Part shown: positions 63,441-64,000 of the stretch, one piece after another
How the letters are laid out: each line of letters starts with the position of its first letter
Numbering within the stretch: position 1 is the first letter of the stretch
Source: UBA4582 sp047629195
Lineage (GTDB): Bacteria > Pseudomonadota > Gammaproteobacteria > Pseudomonadales > Azotimanducaceae
Assembly (NCBI GenBank): GCA_047629195.1
Contig: JBLHWY010000006.1
Span: 25,098-89,097, forward strand
Length of the DNA stretch: 64,000 bases
Reading direction: 5' to 3'
Made by a program: the position numbers and the translations under genes
The notes under the pieces: generated by a model
Told to the model about the DNA's origin: nothing
What the model saw: the letters and a program-made list of their open reading frames with translations, nothing else
Databases searched by the model: none

Positions 63441-63545
63441 AACCTATCTTGCTAACGTATCCTTCATGTTGTCGATCATGCCATGTACGACGAATTTTTT
63501 TGCCGTTAGCAAAGTATCGAGCAGAAAGCTGAGAATAAAATCAAG

Positions 63546-64000
63546 ATGAGCCAGGATTTCAGCGACAAATTGTTATCCTGGTTTGACCATCATGGTCGCA
63601 AACACCTGCCCTGGCAGCAAAACCAGACACCTTACCGAGTCTGGCTATCTGAAATAATGCTACAGCAGACCCAGGTCGCCACAGTCATCCCCTACTACGA
63701 ACGATTCACCCAACGCTTTCCAGATGTCGCCAGTCTGGCATCCGCAGAAGAAGATGAAGTGCTTCATCTATGGACAGGACTAGGCTACTACGCCAGAGCC
63801 AGAAATTTGCAGAAGGCAGCCAAGCGACTAGTGCAGGAACACAACGGTGAGTTTCCGGCAGATTTAGATCAACTACAGAACCTCCCAGGTATCGGGCGGT
63901 CCACCGCCGGCGCCATCATGGCCTTGGCTTTTAGGCTACCGGCAACCATTCTCGATGGCAACGTCAAACGCGTGCTTGCCAGATGTTACGCCGTAGACGG
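63546..64000 (+). CDS. mutY: MutY, adenine DNA glycosylase (3' end outside window)
   Basis: Removes adenine mispaired with 8-oxoguanine. The first 151 residues are present. Diagnostic parts are HLPWQQNQTPYRVWLSEIMLQQTQVATVIPYYERF, where Glu is the catalytic acid, LWTGLGYYARARNLQKAA, the helix-hairpin-helix LPGIGRSTAGAIMALAF, and ILDGNVKRVLARCYAVD with the catalytic Asp. I chose ATG 63546. The [4Fe-4S] cluster and C-terminal domain lie beyond the window. Confidence 0.97.
   Translation, partial: MSQDFSDKLLSWFDHHGRKHLPWQQNQTPYRVWLSEIMLQQTQVATVIPYYERFTQRFPDVASLASAEEDEVLHLWTGLGYYARARNLQKAAKRLVQEHNGEFPADLDQLQNLPGIGRSTAGAIMALAFRLPATILDGNVKRVLARCYAVD

Overview
The window looks like a chromosomal segment of a marine-type gammaproteobacterium. 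The evidence is gene content and gene order. The order hslU - DUF971 - ubiE - ubiB - hisI - hisE - tatABC, the order trmL / secB - grxC - rhodanese - gpmI - envC - ctpA - yibQ, the glnA-glnL-glnG block and the asmA-mutY pair are all typical of Gammaproteobacteria, and a complete MSHA-type pilus cluster sits in the middle. I see no rRNA, tRNA, prophage, insertion sequence with an intact transposase, or CRISPR array.

Layout. 1-2402 (minus): 5' part of a large lipoprotein built of Ig-like (Big-1 type) domains, running off the left edge. 2901-4649: hslU and a DUF971 gene. 4657-8849: a graveyard of three consecutive minus-strand pseudogenes (amidase, glycosyltransferase, HpnN-like RND transporter) ending at a REP-like palindrome. 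8978-13974: ubiE, ubiB, hisI, hisE, tatA, tatB, tatC. 14079-16753: glutathione transferase, acyl-CoA synthetase, VOC protein. 16798-16905: relic of a second glutathione transferase. 17099-19287: a YfiR-like protein followed by a chemoreceptor with a CHASE8-like sensor. 19288-19824: non-coding stretch with a perfect hairpin and a 45-bp tandem repeat. 19825-22247: ThDP-dependent enzyme and a lactonase-like metallo-hydrolase. 22254-25603 (minus): dtd, an S33 peptidase lacking its nucleophile, typA. 25743-27146: PP-loop sulfurtransferase plus tusA. 27149-31565: nitrogen-regulated glnA and the glnL-glnG two-component system with readable NtrC and sigma-54 sites. 31618-42099 (minus): MSHA pilus operon. 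42255-49741: trmL, secB, grxC, rhodanese, gpmI, envC, ctpA, yibQ. 49531-53957 (minus): hisB-hisA, an unknown gene with an MDR reductase, a DUF547 protein and a peroxiredoxin. 54276-61291: alkyl sulfatase, ferredoxin-NADP reductase, an ATP/ADP-carrier-like transporter fused to HEAT repeats and a cyclic-nucleotide-binding protein. 61380-64000: asmA and the start of mutY.

Themes. First, single genes are missing from otherwise standard operons: hslV before hslU, ubiJ between ubiE and ubiB, hisH between hisB and hisA, mshM and mshN between mshL and mshE. Second, several signalling pieces are arranged unusually: a YfiR partner for a chemoreceptor instead of a diguanylate cyclase, a c-di-GMP-binding type MshE, and a HEAT-repeat transporter whose cyclic-nucleotide sensor is a separate gene. 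Third, the glnA control region keeps an enterobacterial-style layout, with NtrC-like sites near -137 and -108 and a -24/-12 promoter. The most unusual candidates for follow-up are the YfiR/CHASE8/chemoreceptor pair, the transporter-HEAT plus cNMP-binding pair, and the nucleophile-less proline iminopeptidase homologue. None of these functions can be proven from sequence alone.
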